From: Clostridium sp. C2-6-12
Lineage (GTDB): Bacteria; Bacillota; Clostridia; Clostridiales; Clostridiaceae
Assembly: GCF_009928485.1 (NCBI RefSeq)
Contig: NZ_JAABNP010000023.1
Location: 1-64,000, forward strand
Length of the DNA: 64,000 nucleotides
Direction of reading: 5' to 3'
The position numbers were made by a program, and so were the translations under genes. The notes below the pieces were generated by a model. It was not told the DNA's origin. It was given only the letters and a program-made list of their open reading frames with translations, and ran no database searches. This document shows, piece after piece, positions 18,206 to 26,769 of this stretch (position 1 is the first letter of the stretch; each line of letters opens with the position of its first letter).

Positions 18206-19090
18206 TCAATTACTTTCTGGATTTTTCATATTTCTTAAATAGCTTCTAAGCTTTGCTTTTTCAATTATTTCTTCATATACTTGAGGTGCATACTTTTGAA
18301 CTGCATTTATTTTGTCTGCAAAATTATCGTATGCTTTAACAATATCGTTATATTTCTCACATAATAATTTATTTTTTACCTGTATAATTCTATCAGTTTC
18401 TGGTGTCCTTGTAATTGGTTGTTGAGTATGTGGTTCAGTAAAAATTAACTTCACACTATTTTCAATTATTTCAAATTCTTTTTCTTCATATCCTGCTTCT
18501 TTTAATCCTTCTACAAATGCATCACACATTAACTTATCTTTTAAGGTTATATTTAACTCCATTCTTAACTCCCAAGGTTCTGAATATTCCCCAAGTTTAA
18601 ATCCAGCTAGCCACCAATGTTTATCATCTCTTGAAAAAAGTAATTCATCATTTTTATATAAATGAAATGACATTGTTAACCTGTCCTCGTTAGTTGCACA
18701 GTTATAAAACATATACTTATACATTTCAGGAATATTTAACATAGGTTCTTCCCTTGTATATACTCCAACTTCACATCCAGTATTTAAATCATATTGACCT
18801 TTCCACAATTCGATTAGCCAAATTTTTCCTTCATGCCTAAAATAAATTGGTTCACAATCTAAAATCATTCCAAATGGTGCACATCCCTCATCATATAATC
18901 TGCTATACCCCATATTTCTCTGCCATGAATTCATATTACAATAAAATATATCTTGAACAGGATCATAACCATATCCTGCAATTTCTATTCCTTTTTCTAT
19001 AGGATTACCTTTTAGCTTATCTATCACATCCATACCCATTTTTTTTATCATTCGGATTCCAGCAAACATAGTTAATAAAGCTCCAACCAT
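18206..19090 (-). CDS. DUF4474-domain-like protein of unknown function
   Basis: 294 residues. A short N-terminal hydrophobic stretch (MVGALLTMFAGIRMI) may be a membrane anchor. Residues about 35-180 are dense in aromatic residues, with AGYGYDPVQDIFYCNMNSWQ, DEGCAPFGMILDCEPIYF and WLIELWKGQYDLNTGCEVG. I recall these features from the clostridial DUF4474 family. The remainder is helical and charged. Function unknown. It is a single gene between the chemoreceptor and a divergent Cys-rich mini-protein. Confidence 0.7.
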   Translation of the reverse strand: MVGALLTMFAGIRMIKKMGMDVIDKLKGNPIEKGIEIAGYGYDPVQDIFYCNMNSWQRNMGYSRLYDEGCAPFGMILDCEPIYFRHEGKIWLIELWKGQYDLNTGCEVGVYTREEPMLNIPEMYKYMFYNCATNEDRLTMSFHLYKNDELLFSRDDKHWWLAGFKLGEYSEPWELRMELNITLKDKLMCDAFVEGLKEAGYEEKEFEIIENSVKLIFTEPHTQQPITRTPETDRIIQVKNKLLCEKYNDIVKAYDNFADKINAVQKYAPQVYEEIIEKAKLRSYLRNMKNPESN

Positions 19091-19313
19091 AAATACTCAC
19101 TCCAAATAAGTTATTTGTTTATATAATATTCTTCATATGATAATTATGTTAATAATATTAATTTAAATGAATTTATTAATTTTCACTATTGTAGCCTTCT
19201 AAAAATAAAATATCTTATGGATAATTATTTTCCATAGCATGTTTACATAATTATGTTTATAATTTAAATAAATAGATATTGTATATAAGAGAATTTTTAG
19301 AGGAGGGGTGTAT

Positions 19314-19520
19314 ATGTCAAAATGCAAGGTTTGTAAGCATACATGTAATTATGATGAATTAGTTAAAGCATTAAAAGAAAACAAAATTGAATTTAAAACA
19401 AAGGATTGTTTAAAGAAATGTTCTAAATGCCATTCTAAGATATTGGTAAAAATAGATGATGAATATATCTCAGCTAAAACTGTTGAAAAATTAATATCTA
19501 AAATATTAGATACAGATTAA
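19314..19520 (+). CDS. 68-aa cysteine-rich protein, DUF1450/2Fe-2S-like
   Basis: Small soluble protein starting MSKCKVCKHT at ATG 19314, seven bases after AGGAGG; a GTG at 19308 overlaps that site. Six cysteines occur as CKVCKHTC near the start and CLKKCSKC in the middle. The spacing and the final helix (SAKTVEKLISKIL) recall thioredoxin-like small 2Fe-2S or DUF1450 proteins, which bind an Fe-S cluster or zinc. Monocistronic with its own terminator. A metal-binding role is inferred from the cysteines only. Confidence 0.65.
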   Translation: MSKCKVCKHTCNYDELVKALKENKIEFKTKDCLKKCSKCHSKILVKIDDEYISAKTVEKLISKILDTD

Positions 19521-19564
19521 ACATGTTCTTAACAGATTTCACTTTGAATATTTTAGATTAAATA

Positions 19565-19604
19565 AAAAATGAGGAAATCATCTACCTCTGATTTCCTCAT
19601 TTTT
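19565..19604 (+). terminator. Bidirectional terminator
   Basis: Perfect 16-bp arms AAAAATGAGGAAATCA (19565-19580) and TGATTTCCTCATTTTT (19589-19604) around an 8-base loop. It separates the convergent Cys-rich and FliD-like genes and has U-runs on both strands. Confidence 0.92.
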
Positions 19605-19611
19605 ATTATTT

Positions 19612-20916
19612 TTATCTTAATGAATTTAAGAACAATCCACTTGAATAAATTGAATTATATTGACTGTATATAATATTAGAATTATTTGATGAATATATTG
19701 AAGTATCTCCTGAACTAAGTTTGAAGCTAGGATATAGATTTTTAGAACTATTCATAGCCTCTTGCACTTTGTTATAAGTTTCAGATGCTATTCCAGAAGA
19801 CCCGCCAAAAATATTTTTAACCTTCTTATAATCACTACCTACTACATTTTTTAACTTATCTTGATTTACAGATAATTTACCATCATCTCCGACTGTAATT
19901 CGAATCTCTGATAATGAATTCTTGTTGTATTTAATTGCTTCAAACGAATCAGCCAAGCCTTCAATTTTAGTTGATTTATTTGCATTTTTATCTAAAAAAC
20001 TCACTACTTTATTATAATCACTAGCAAATTTATTAACTGCATCTACAACCTTTTTACTATCAACATTATCAGAAGATACTTGTGCTTTTCCAATCCCATT
20101 TAAATTAGCTTTTACTGTATTACTTAAATTTACAGTATTATTTTCCGAAGTATAATCAACATCATTAACTTTATACTTAACATTCTTTCCTGCTTCTGTA
20201 GCTTTTACATTTAGAGAAGCATTCAAATCTCCTCCAAAAGTAACTTCTAACTTAGAATTTTCACCCGTTGTAGCAGATTGAAGTTTTAGAGAACTTTTTC
20301 CATTACTCTCTACTACAGTGGCTTTTACTCCTATATCAGCTTTATTAACTGTCTCTGCTATTTTATTTATAGCCTCTTTATTATTTAAAGCATTTTCGGT
20401 ATTAACATCAAAAGTATATGAATTCTTACCATTATCTATTGATATACTTCCATCCTTAACTAGCTCTTTTCCTGTTGAAGATAATTCATTATAAGTTATT
20501 GCTTTTCCTGTAGCTAATTGACTTACTTCTACTTTGTAATCAGTGCTATTAAAGTTATTGGTACTTGTTACAGAAACTACACTTGTATCATTGCTTCCAT
20601 ATGTACCTTCTTTAAAAACCGAACTGTTTCCATAAGATTTTAATGCACTTGATGATCTCTTTAAATCTGAAAATTTATCTACGAAATCAGAATAAAATTC
20701 TTTTGAATCTTTTGTATATGATTGAAGTTCACTTAGCTTTTTAGCATATGTGTTATTGTTATAAATTGAAGAAACGTTAAAATTACTCAAACTATTAGTA
20801 CTATTTGTTTTATTGTACACATTATTTGCATTATAATTAGAATTATTATATATATTAGATGTAATTCCACTAATGCTATTATAATAATTAAACCTTGTTA
20901 ATGGACTTAAATTCAT
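19612..20916 (-). CDS. Orphan FliD-like protein with flagellin hook IN motif
   Basis: 434 residues with a strongly Asn/Ser/Tyr-rich N-terminus. The FliD_N-like segment KVEVSQLATGKAITYNEL (about 128-145) and a hook-IN-like segment GVKATVVESNGKSSLKLQSA (about 198-217) identify it as related to the flagellar filament cap. A helical C-terminal half (SSDNVDSKKVVDAVNKFASD onwards) fits FliD_C. It is not near flagellar genes and no export signal is seen. It could be a secondary cap or an adhesin secreted by the flagellar system. GGGGAGGAG precedes ATG 20916. Confidence 0.7.
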   Translation of the reverse strand: MNLSPLTRFNYYNSISGITSNIYNNSNYNANNVYNKTNSTNSLSNFNVSSIYNNNTYAKKLSELQSYTKDSKEFYSDFVDKFSDLKRSSSALKSYGNSSVFKEGTYGSNDTSVVSVTSTNNFNSTDYKVEVSQLATGKAITYNELSSTGKELVKDGSISIDNGKNSYTFDVNTENALNNKEAINKIAETVNKADIGVKATVVESNGKSSLKLQSATTGENSKLEVTFGGDLNASLNVKATEAGKNVKYKVNDVDYTSENNTVNLSNTVKANLNGIGKAQVSSDNVDSKKVVDAVNKFASDYNKVVSFLDKNANKSTKIEGLADSFEAIKYNKNSLSEIRITVGDDGKLSVNQDKLKNVVGSDYKKVKNIFGGSSGIASETYNKVQEAMNSSKNLYPSFKLSSGDTSIYSSNNSNIIYSQYNSIYSSGLFLNSLR

Positions 20917-21049
20917 GTTTATCTCCTCCCCTTCCCATTTATATTTTTAATAAATTCCGTCACTATTATACTCTTATATTATTTTCGGAATTAGTTCTAC
21001 ATACTTAATATGTTACTATTTAATAATTCTATCTATAAAAGCATATATA

Positions 21050-21103
21050 TTGACAACCATAAAAAATTATACTAATATAAAGTATACCATGCAGGTGTAC
21101 TTT
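21050..21103 (+). promoter_or_regulatory. Rrf2-gene promoter with autoregulatory palindrome
   Basis: -35 TTGACA (21050-21055) and -10 TAATAT (21073-21078) are 17 bases apart. Directly after the -10 is an inverted repeat, AAAGTATACC (21079-21088) and GGTGTACTTT (21094-21103), placed across the start of transcription and 16 bases before the gene. This is the expected layout for repression by the Rrf2 protein it precedes. Confidence 0.72.
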
Positions 21104-21118
21104 AAGGAGTAAGATATT

Positions 21119-21532
21119 ATGAATATAAATCAAGAATCTGATTATGCACTTAGAATAGTACTTATGCTATCTAAGGAAGGTGTAGATAATAAATTAGATG
21201 CTAAATTTTTATCAGAAAAAGGAAGCATACCTCTTAGATTTCTATTAAAGTTGACTAGAAAATTAACTCAATCAGGAATAGTAAAGTCATATAGGGGAAT
21301 TAATGGCGGTTATGCTATAACAAAGGAACCTAAAGATATTACTTTAAAAGATGTAGTTGAAGCTATACAAGGTCCAATACTAGTAACCAGATGTGTTTAT
21401 GATAAAAAAATGTGTAGCGCTAATAAAGGCGGTCATTGTACCATACATAAAGCTCTATGTAATATACAAAATACACTGGTAGATGAATTAGAAAAAGTAA
21501 CCTTTGAAGATTTAAAAAATAATCCTTGGTAA
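21119..21532 (+). CDS. Rrf2-family Fe-S-type transcription regulator
   Basis: 137-residue winged-helix regulator beginning MNINQESDYALRIVLML, a typical Rrf2 start. The wing region is SYRGINGGYAITKEPKDIT. Cys92, Cys99 and Cys107 (CVYDKKMC then GGHC) form the three-cysteine set that holds a [2Fe-2S] or [4Fe-4S] cluster in IscR/NsrR/RsrR relatives, with an extra Cys114. It probably senses Fe-S status, redox or NO, and represses its own promoter. It is monocistronic, so its wider targets are unknown. Confidence 0.88.
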   Translation: MNINQESDYALRIVLMLSKEGVDNKLDAKFLSEKGSIPLRFLLKLTRKLTQSGIVKSYRGINGGYAITKEPKDITLKDVVEAIQGPILVTRCVYDKKMCSANKGGHCTIHKALCNIQNTLVDELEKVTFEDLKNNPW

Positions 21533-21580
21533 CCGTAAATTTCATAAATAAAATTAGAAATTATACAAATTCTAACAAAG

Positions 21581-21627
21581 AAAACCATGCACAATTAAAG
21601 AATTTCTTTATTGACATGGTTTTTTAA
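21581..21627 (+). terminator. Bidirectional terminator between Rrf2 and the response regulator
   Basis: Arms AAAACCATG (21581-21589) and CATGGTTTT (21615-21623), with an inner AAAGAA/TTCTTT stem and a following TTT on the plus strand. A-runs on the left side also suit the convergent minus-strand gene. Confidence 0.8.
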
Positions 21628-21637
21628 ATTAAATAAT

Positions 21638-22321
21638 TTAGATTTTATGATATTTGTGTTGTGGCCTGCCTACTTTACCGTATTCAACCAACTTATCTAC
21701 TTTATTTTCCTTTTCCATATATTCAAGATATCTTCTAACTGTGACTCTGGCTATTCCTAATTTTTCTGCAAGCTCTTCAGCTGTAAAATCCTCATCTGTC
21801 CTCTTTTCAATTTCTTCCCATATGGTTTTATAAGTATATTTATTAAGACCCTTAGTAAATTCATCATCATTTTGAGAACTACTTGGACTTGAAATTAACT
21901 TATCTAAATCCTTCTGCTCAATCTCATCAGATTTTTTAAATTGATAATATCTACTCTTAAATTGATTGAGTGCTTCTTTAAACCTCTCAAAACTAAATGG
22001 CTTTATAAGATAGTCTACAACTCCATATCTAAAGGCTTCTTGTATTCTTTCAATAGATTTATCAGCTGTAATTAAAATAATATCTATATCAATTTCTTGT
22101 GCTCGTATCCATTTTAAAAAATCAATTCCATTTTCTTTAGGAAGATATACGTCAAGTAATATTAAATCTGGCTTTTTTGCTAATGTAAATTTTTTTGCAT
22201 CATCAAGATTGGAAACTGCTTTATATAAAATAAACCCTTCTACTCTTTTTAAAAACTTAGAATTTATTTCCCTAACCATAGGATCATCTTCAACAATCAT
22301 TACTTGAATCAAGCTTTTCAC
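21638..22321 (-). CDS. CitB/DcuR-type response regulator
   Basis: 227-residue partner of the adjacent histidine kinase. The receiver domain (about 5-125) has the acidic pair EDD (11-13), phospho-acceptor Asp57 in LILLDVYLP and Lys in YLIKPFSFERF. The C-terminal helix-turn-helix (AEELAEKLGIARVTVRRYLEY) is the form found in citrate, fumarate and malate response regulators. The frame opens with a GTG at 22321; a TTG at 22312, eight bases after AAGGAG, is also possible. It overlaps the kinase gene. Likely targets are the KdgT-type permease and malic enzyme genes next door. Confidence 0.88.
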   Translation of the reverse strand: MKSLIQVMIVEDDPMVREINSKFLKRVEGFILYKAVSNLDDAKKFTLAKKPDLILLDVYLPKENGIDFLKWIRAQEIDIDIILITADKSIERIQEAFRYGVVDYLIKPFSFERFKEALNQFKSRYYQFKKSDEIEQKDLDKLISSPSSSQNDDEFTKGLNKYTYKTIWEEIEKRTDEDFTAEELAEKLGIARVTVRRYLEYMEKENKVDKLVEYGKVGRPQHKYHKI

Positions 22322-23909
22322 TCCTTTTCATTGGTATACTTATATTCCAAAGAGCACCTTCATCTCCATCAAAATTTATTGTACCACCACATTCATTAAT
22401 TATTTCCTTTACTATATACATTCCATGACCACGCTGTCCATCCTTCGTTGAAAACCCTTGCTCATATATCTTTTCTCTATATTCTATTGGAATTCCTCCA
22501 CCATTATCTTTAACTACTATATTTAGTGCTTCTTCATTTTGAACTATCTTTATATATATTAATCCCGTTCCATCATTTTTTACTTCGTCTAAAGAATTTT
22601 CTATTAAGTTTCCTACAATTGATACCATTTCATCTGATGTCATATACTCTGGCAATTTTGCAAATTTTGAAACTTCATCTATTTTAAGTTTAACTCTACT
22701 TTCCTCAGCTTTATTATATTTTGACAATAATAAAGCTGACAGTGAAGCATCTTTTATATTATCAGTTAAAATATTACTTATATTGCTCCTTACCTTTGCT
22801 ACATCTGATATAAATTGAAGTGCTTCGTCATATTCCTCTAATTGTATAAGCCCTGAAATTGTATGAAGTTTATTCATAAATTCATGATTTTGAGCTCTTA
22901 AAGACCAAGCTAATTTTTTTACTCCTGTAAGTTCTTCAGCCATCTTTGTCACTTCTGTTTTATCCCTAAAGCTGGCAATAGCTCCTACAACTTTTCCCCT
23001 ATTTTTTATAGGAACTCTATTAGTCATTATTATGGTATTATTTATTCTCTGCTCTTCTTCAAATTCTGACTCACCTGTTTCTAGTATATTAAATAAGCGT
23101 GAATTTGGTATAACTACTTCTACATTTTGCCCAATAATCTGCTCTTTAGTAATACTATTTTCAAAATGAAGTATATTTAATGCAGAATCATTTATAAGAG
23201 TAACTCTAGCTTCATCATCAACTGCCACTAACCCTTCATGAATTGCATCAAGCATCCCCATCTTTTCATTATAAAGTTTTGTTATTTCTTCTGGCTCTAA
23301 TCCGAGTAGAGTATTCTTTATATTATTAGCAAGTAAAAATGCTCCTACTGCACCTACTCCAAGCCCTCCTAACCCTATTAGCAATATATATATAATAGCT
23401 GTCTGCTTAGCTGTTTCAATACTTTGAGTAAGTGTTCCTACCGAAACAAAACCTATTTCCTTATTATCTTCATCATATATGGGTGCAAAAGCTCTTAATG
23501 CCATTCCTAAAGTTCCAGTAGCCTCTGAAATATAGGTTTCTCCTTTTTTAACTACTTTCTCCTCATCACCACCTGCAAATTTCTTACCTATCTTTTCAGG
23601 GTCAGGATGAGAATACCTTATACCTTCATTATCTGCCACAATAATATATTCAACTTGCTCTAAATTCTTAAGCTGCATATTGACATAAGGACCAATCTTT
23701 TTATCTGGATCCTTAATTTCTAATTGCCCTACTATTTCTTTAGAATGAGCCATCATCTCAGCTACATTCATAATATTAGTCCTTGCTTTATTTTCAATAT
23801 TTCCCGTCATCCATGATACAGTAAAAGACATTATTATTGATATAGAAATAAAGACTACTATTATTACTAACAGAGTAATCTTTGTTTGCAGCTTCATTGC
23901 CTTTCTCAT
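22290..23909 (-). CDS. DcuS/CitA-family sensor histidine kinase
   Basis: About 540 residues. A membrane helix (about 12-32), an extracellular PASC-type sensor (about 35-165, with IRYSHPDPEKIGKKFAGGDE, the di- or tricarboxylate-binding face of DcuS/CitA), a second helix (about 172-195), a cytoplasmic PAS domain (about 215-320), then the phospho-acceptor His in AQNHEFMNKLHTISGLIQL and a HATPase with DNGGGIP and GHGMYIV. ATG 23909 with AGGTGA is preferred to GTG 23918. It probably senses external malate or a related dicarboxylate. Confidence 0.9.
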   Translation of the reverse strand: MRKAMKLQTKITLLVIIVVFISISIIMSFTVSWMTGNIENKARTNIMNVAEMMAHSKEIVGQLEIKDPDKKIGPYVNMQLKNLEQVEYIIVADNEGIRYSHPDPEKIGKKFAGGDEEKVVKKGETYISEATGTLGMALRAFAPIYDEDNKEIGFVSVGTLTQSIETAKQTAIIYILLIGLGGLGVGAVGAFLLANNIKNTLLGLEPEEITKLYNEKMGMLDAIHEGLVAVDDEARVTLINDSALNILHFENSITKEQIIGQNVEVVIPNSRLFNILETGESEFEEEQRINNTIIMTNRVPIKNRGKVVGAIASFRDKTEVTKMAEELTGVKKLAWSLRAQNHEFMNKLHTISGLIQLEEYDEALQFISDVAKVRSNISNILTDNIKDASLSALLLSKYNKAEESRVKLKIDEVSKFAKLPEYMTSDEMVSIVGNLIENSLDEVKNDGTGLIYIKIVQNEEALNIVVKDNGGGIPIEYREKIYEQGFSTKDGQRGHGMYIVKEIINECGGTINFDGDEGALWNISIPMKRSEKLDSSNDC

Positions 23910-23958
23910 ATTCATCACCTACCCTTAATATAAATTTAATCTTATATATTGAAAAGCT

Positions 23959-24076
23959 TTAAACACGGAAGCATGAAAGACCTTATCTCATGAAAGAAGT
24001 TTTAATACAGGAATAATACTTTAATCCTATTATATAGCACTTCTTTCATTATTGTCTCCCACTTTTCCGTGTTTAA
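23959..24076. repeat. 118-bp nested inverted repeat
   Basis: Outer 12-bp perfect arms TTAAACACGGAA (23959-23970) and TTCCGTGTTTAA (24065-24076) enclose an 11-bp perfect pair ATGAAAGAAGT (23990-24000) and ACTTCTTTCAT (24039-24049). It lies between the permease gene and the two-component genes. It may be a complex terminator that uncouples them, an operator pair for the response regulator, or a small MITE-like element. No transposase or clear target duplication is visible. Confidence 0.6.
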
Positions 24077-24108
24077 TTTATTACTTGTCTTATTTTATTA
24101 TTGATTAT

Positions 24109-25080
24109 TTACGCAGCAGCTTCGTTATTTAGCTTTTCTGCCTTTTTCTTATTAAGCAATTTAAATGCGTAAGTAACAATGAATGGACAAACTATAGCTG
24201 ATACTACACATGCTGCTGCAACTTGAGCAGTTGCTACTGTTGCTATAACCGCTAAAGATGGATCTGCAGCTGCAACAGCCGCTGGTGTTGCTACAGCATT
24301 TCCTGCTGTTGACCCTGTCGCAAGGCCTATAATTGGTTCTTCCTTAAATACTTTAAGAAGTACATAAGCTCCTATTCCAGTAAATGCAGCTATTATCCCT
24401 AATAATATACCAGGACCTCCAGCTGTTACAATAGTTGAAAGATTCATTCCAGCACCTAATGGGAAAGAGAAGAATGGTATTAATAACATTTTACTGCTTC
24501 CAAGGAATTTTCTCATATCTGGATCAAGATTACCTAAGATCATTCCTATTACTATTGGAACCATAACTGCTACAAGAGCCATAAAAGGAACTTGAGCAAG
24601 TCCTGATGCACCTAATGCAACTAATGTGAAGAATGGACCATCTTTTAAAGATAATAAAGCATAGGCACCTACATCTGTTTCATCACCATATTGTGAAGCT
24701 AAAGATGCATATAATCCACCATTACAATTTGTTAATGCTGCAAGGATTGCAAGTGGTGATAAACCTAATACACCAGCAGGTCCAAAAACTTTACCTACAA
24801 ATATACCAATACTAGCACCTACTATGAATTTACCTGTTATTAATATTGCACCTTTTTTTATTGCCTTTGGTGCTAATTTGAAATTAATTTGTGAACCAAT
24901 TAAAAACATAAAACAAGCCAAAATAGTTGATGATGCCGTTGAACTAAATAATGCTGTTGTAAAACCACCAATCTTTAAAAATTGCGGGAAAAATGTATTA
25001 ACTAATACACCTAAAAATAGTGGAACTACCATCATACCGCCCGGAATTTTATCTAGGGTTTTCTTAATTGGAATTTGCAT
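24109..25080 (-). CDS. KdgT-family permease, probable malate/dicarboxylate carrier
   Basis: Membrane carrier of 323 residues with about ten hydrophobic helices. The start IKKTLDKIPGGMMVVPLFLG, NCNGGLYASLASQYGDETD and GLATGSTAGNAVATPAAVAA are hallmarks of the 2-keto-3-deoxygluconate permease family. No sugar-acid genes are nearby. It lies between a DcuS/CitA-type two-component system and malic enzyme, all on one strand, so a C4-dicarboxylate such as malate is a more likely substrate. TAGGAGG precedes ATG 25080. The family assignment is firm; the substrate is inferred. Confidence 0.82.
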   Translation of the reverse strand: MQIPIKKTLDKIPGGMMVVPLFLGVLVNTFFPQFLKIGGFTTALFSSTASSTILACFMFLIGSQINFKLAPKAIKKGAILITGKFIVGASIGIFVGKVFGPAGVLGLSPLAILAALTNCNGGLYASLASQYGDETDVGAYALLSLKDGPFFTLVALGASGLAQVPFMALVAVMVPIVIGMILGNLDPDMRKFLGSSKMLLIPFFSFPLGAGMNLSTIVTAGGPGILLGIIAAFTGIGAYVLLKVFKEEPIIGLATGSTAGNAVATPAAVAAADPSLAVIATVATAQVAAACVVSAIVCPFIVTYAFKLLNKKKAEKLNNEAAA

Positions 25081-25231
25081 ATATATACCTCCTAAAATTA
25101 TATCTTCTTATTTTTTACATTTGTATAATTAATATCTTAAAAGTTCTAATTTTTATCGCTAACTTATAGTTTTGTGGAATATCCATTTATGTTTTAATTC
25201 TTTTTATAAAAACACATAATCTTTTATTGGG

Positions 25232-25287
25232 GTTTATGCATGTCATAACACCTTTTATATAAATTAATAATGGTCGCATGCATAAAC
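25232..25287. repeat. 11-bp inverted repeat between malic enzyme and permease genes
   Basis: Perfect arms GTTTATGCATG (25232-25242) and CATGCATAAAC (25277-25287) with a 34-base interior. It sits about 150 bases upstream of the permease start and just after the malic enzyme stop. No U-run follows, so an operator for the two-component regulator is as likely as a terminator. The interior length matches the 38-base interior of the neighbouring nested repeat. Confidence 0.45.
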
Positions 25288-25318
25288 TCTAAATTTAATT
25301 TAATTTAATTAATTATTT

Positions 25319-26491
25319 TTACTTTCTTGCAACTCCACTATCTCTAGCTGCTTTTGCAATTGCTTCCGCTACTTTAGCAGCAACATTTTTATCTAAAGCA
25401 CTTGGAATTACATTGTTTTCATTTAAATCTTCATTTTTGATATAATCAGCTATTGCATATGCTGCAGCAAGCTTCATTTCCTCATTAATCTCTTTAGCTC
25501 TAACATCCAAAGCTCCTCTAAATATTCCTGGAAAGGCTAAAACGTTGTTTACTTGGTTTGGATAATCTGAACGTCCTGTTCCTACTACTCTTGCTCCAGC
25601 AGCTTTAGCCTCATCAGGCATTATTTCTGGAGTTGGATTTGCCATTGCAAATATTATTGCATCTTTGTTCATGCTTCTTACCATGTCTTGACTTACTATC
25701 CCTGGTGCTGAAACTCCTATAAACACATCTGCACCTACTAATGCATCTGCAAGGCTACCTTTAATATTATCTGGATTTGTTATTTCCGCTAAAGCTTCTT
25801 TAGCATCATCAATTTTCTCCATACCTCTATAAAGAATTCCTACTTTATCAACAGCAATTAAGTTTTTTACTCCTGCTGTTAATAACAATTTAGATATTGC
25901 AGTTCCAGCTGCTCCTGCTCCATTTATTACTACTTTTACATCTTTAATTTGCTTGTCTACTACTTTTAATGCATTAATAACCCCTGCAAGAACTACTATT
26001 GCTGTTCCATGTTGGTCATCGTGAAATACAGGAATATCAACTACCTTTTTAAGCTTCTCTTCAACTTCAAAGCATCTAGGTGCTCCAATATCTTCTAAGT
26101 TTATTCCACCAAAAGTAGGTGCTATTAATTTAACTGCATTAACTATTTCATCTACATCTTTTGTATCAACCAATATTGGGAATGCATCTACATCTGCAAA
26201 TTCCTTAAATAAAATTGCTTTACCTTCCATTACAGGCATACCTGCCATTGGTCCTATATCTCCAAGTCCTAGTACTGCTGTACCGTCTGTAACTACTGCT
26301 ACTAAATTTCCCTTAGATGTATATTTGTAGACGTTTTCTTGATCTTCATGAATTTTTCTGCAAGGTTCTGCAACTCCTGGTGTATAAGCAAGACTTAAAT
26401 CATCTCTTGTTTCAACTTTAACCTTAGATGTTACTGAAATCTTTCCTTTTCTTTCTTCATGTAATTTTAAGCTTTCTTCAAAATAATTCAT
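25319..26491 (-). CDS. NAD(P)-dependent malic enzyme
   Basis: Oxidative decarboxylation of malate to pyruvate and CO2. The 390-residue bacterial short form starts with the malic domain: SLAYTPGVAEPCR with catalytic Tyr, VTDGTAVLGLGDIGP, catalytic Lys and metal-binding acids in FGGINLEDIGAPRCFE, and FHDDQHGTA. The Rossmann domain has VVINGAGAAGTA. AMANPTPEIMPDEA and RSDYPNQVNNVLAFPG are C-terminal family motifs. With the permease and sensor genes it forms a likely malate-to-pyruvate route. Cofactor choice cannot be decided here. Confidence 0.94.
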   Translation of the reverse strand: MNYFEESLKLHEERKGKISVTSKVKVETRDDLSLAYTPGVAEPCRKIHEDQENVYKYTSKGNLVAVVTDGTAVLGLGDIGPMAGMPVMEGKAILFKEFADVDAFPILVDTKDVDEIVNAVKLIAPTFGGINLEDIGAPRCFEVEEKLKKVVDIPVFHDDQHGTAIVVLAGVINALKVVDKQIKDVKVVINGAGAAGTAISKLLLTAGVKNLIAVDKVGILYRGMEKIDDAKEALAEITNPDNIKGSLADALVGADVFIGVSAPGIVSQDMVRSMNKDAIIFAMANPTPEIMPDEAKAAGARVVGTGRSDYPNQVNNVLAFPGIFRGALDVRAKEINEEMKLAAAYAIADYIKNEDLNENNVIPSALDKNVAAKVAEAIAKAARDSGVARK

Positions 26492-26653
26492 TATTAATAC
26501 CGCCCTTCAAAATTTTATATCAACTTTTTTGTAATCGTTTGCCATGAGTAAATAATAACACCGTCTTTTTAGTATTAAAATATTATAAACTTTAAAAATA
26601 AATTATGGTCATAAAGAACACTTTGTTATATTTTTAACTAAGTTTTGATAAAA

Positions 26654-26694
26654 AAGCAGGAGTACTTTGCCCCTTTTGACATAGCCTCCTGCTT
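26654..26694 (-). terminator. Intrinsic terminator of the AraC-HD gene
   Basis: Arms AAGCAGGAG (26654-26662) and CTCCTGCTT (26686-26694), followed on the minus strand by TTTTTTATC. It ends the gene at 26770-27735. Confidence 0.85.
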
Positions 26695-26769
26695 ATATAA
26701 AGAATATTTATTACTTTTTTAAAGCTAAATACTTTAAGTTTCATTAAGACCTAAATTACTTTAGTATAT

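Noticed and set aside
23959..24076. Insertion sequence or MITE call
   Set aside because: Terminal repeats exist but no target-site duplication, transposase or second copy is visible in the window, so it is listed only as a repeat.
24109..25080. True 2-keto-3-deoxygluconate transporter role
   Set aside because: Family match is clear but there are no pectin or uronate genes around; the malate context fits better, so the substrate was reassigned as inference.
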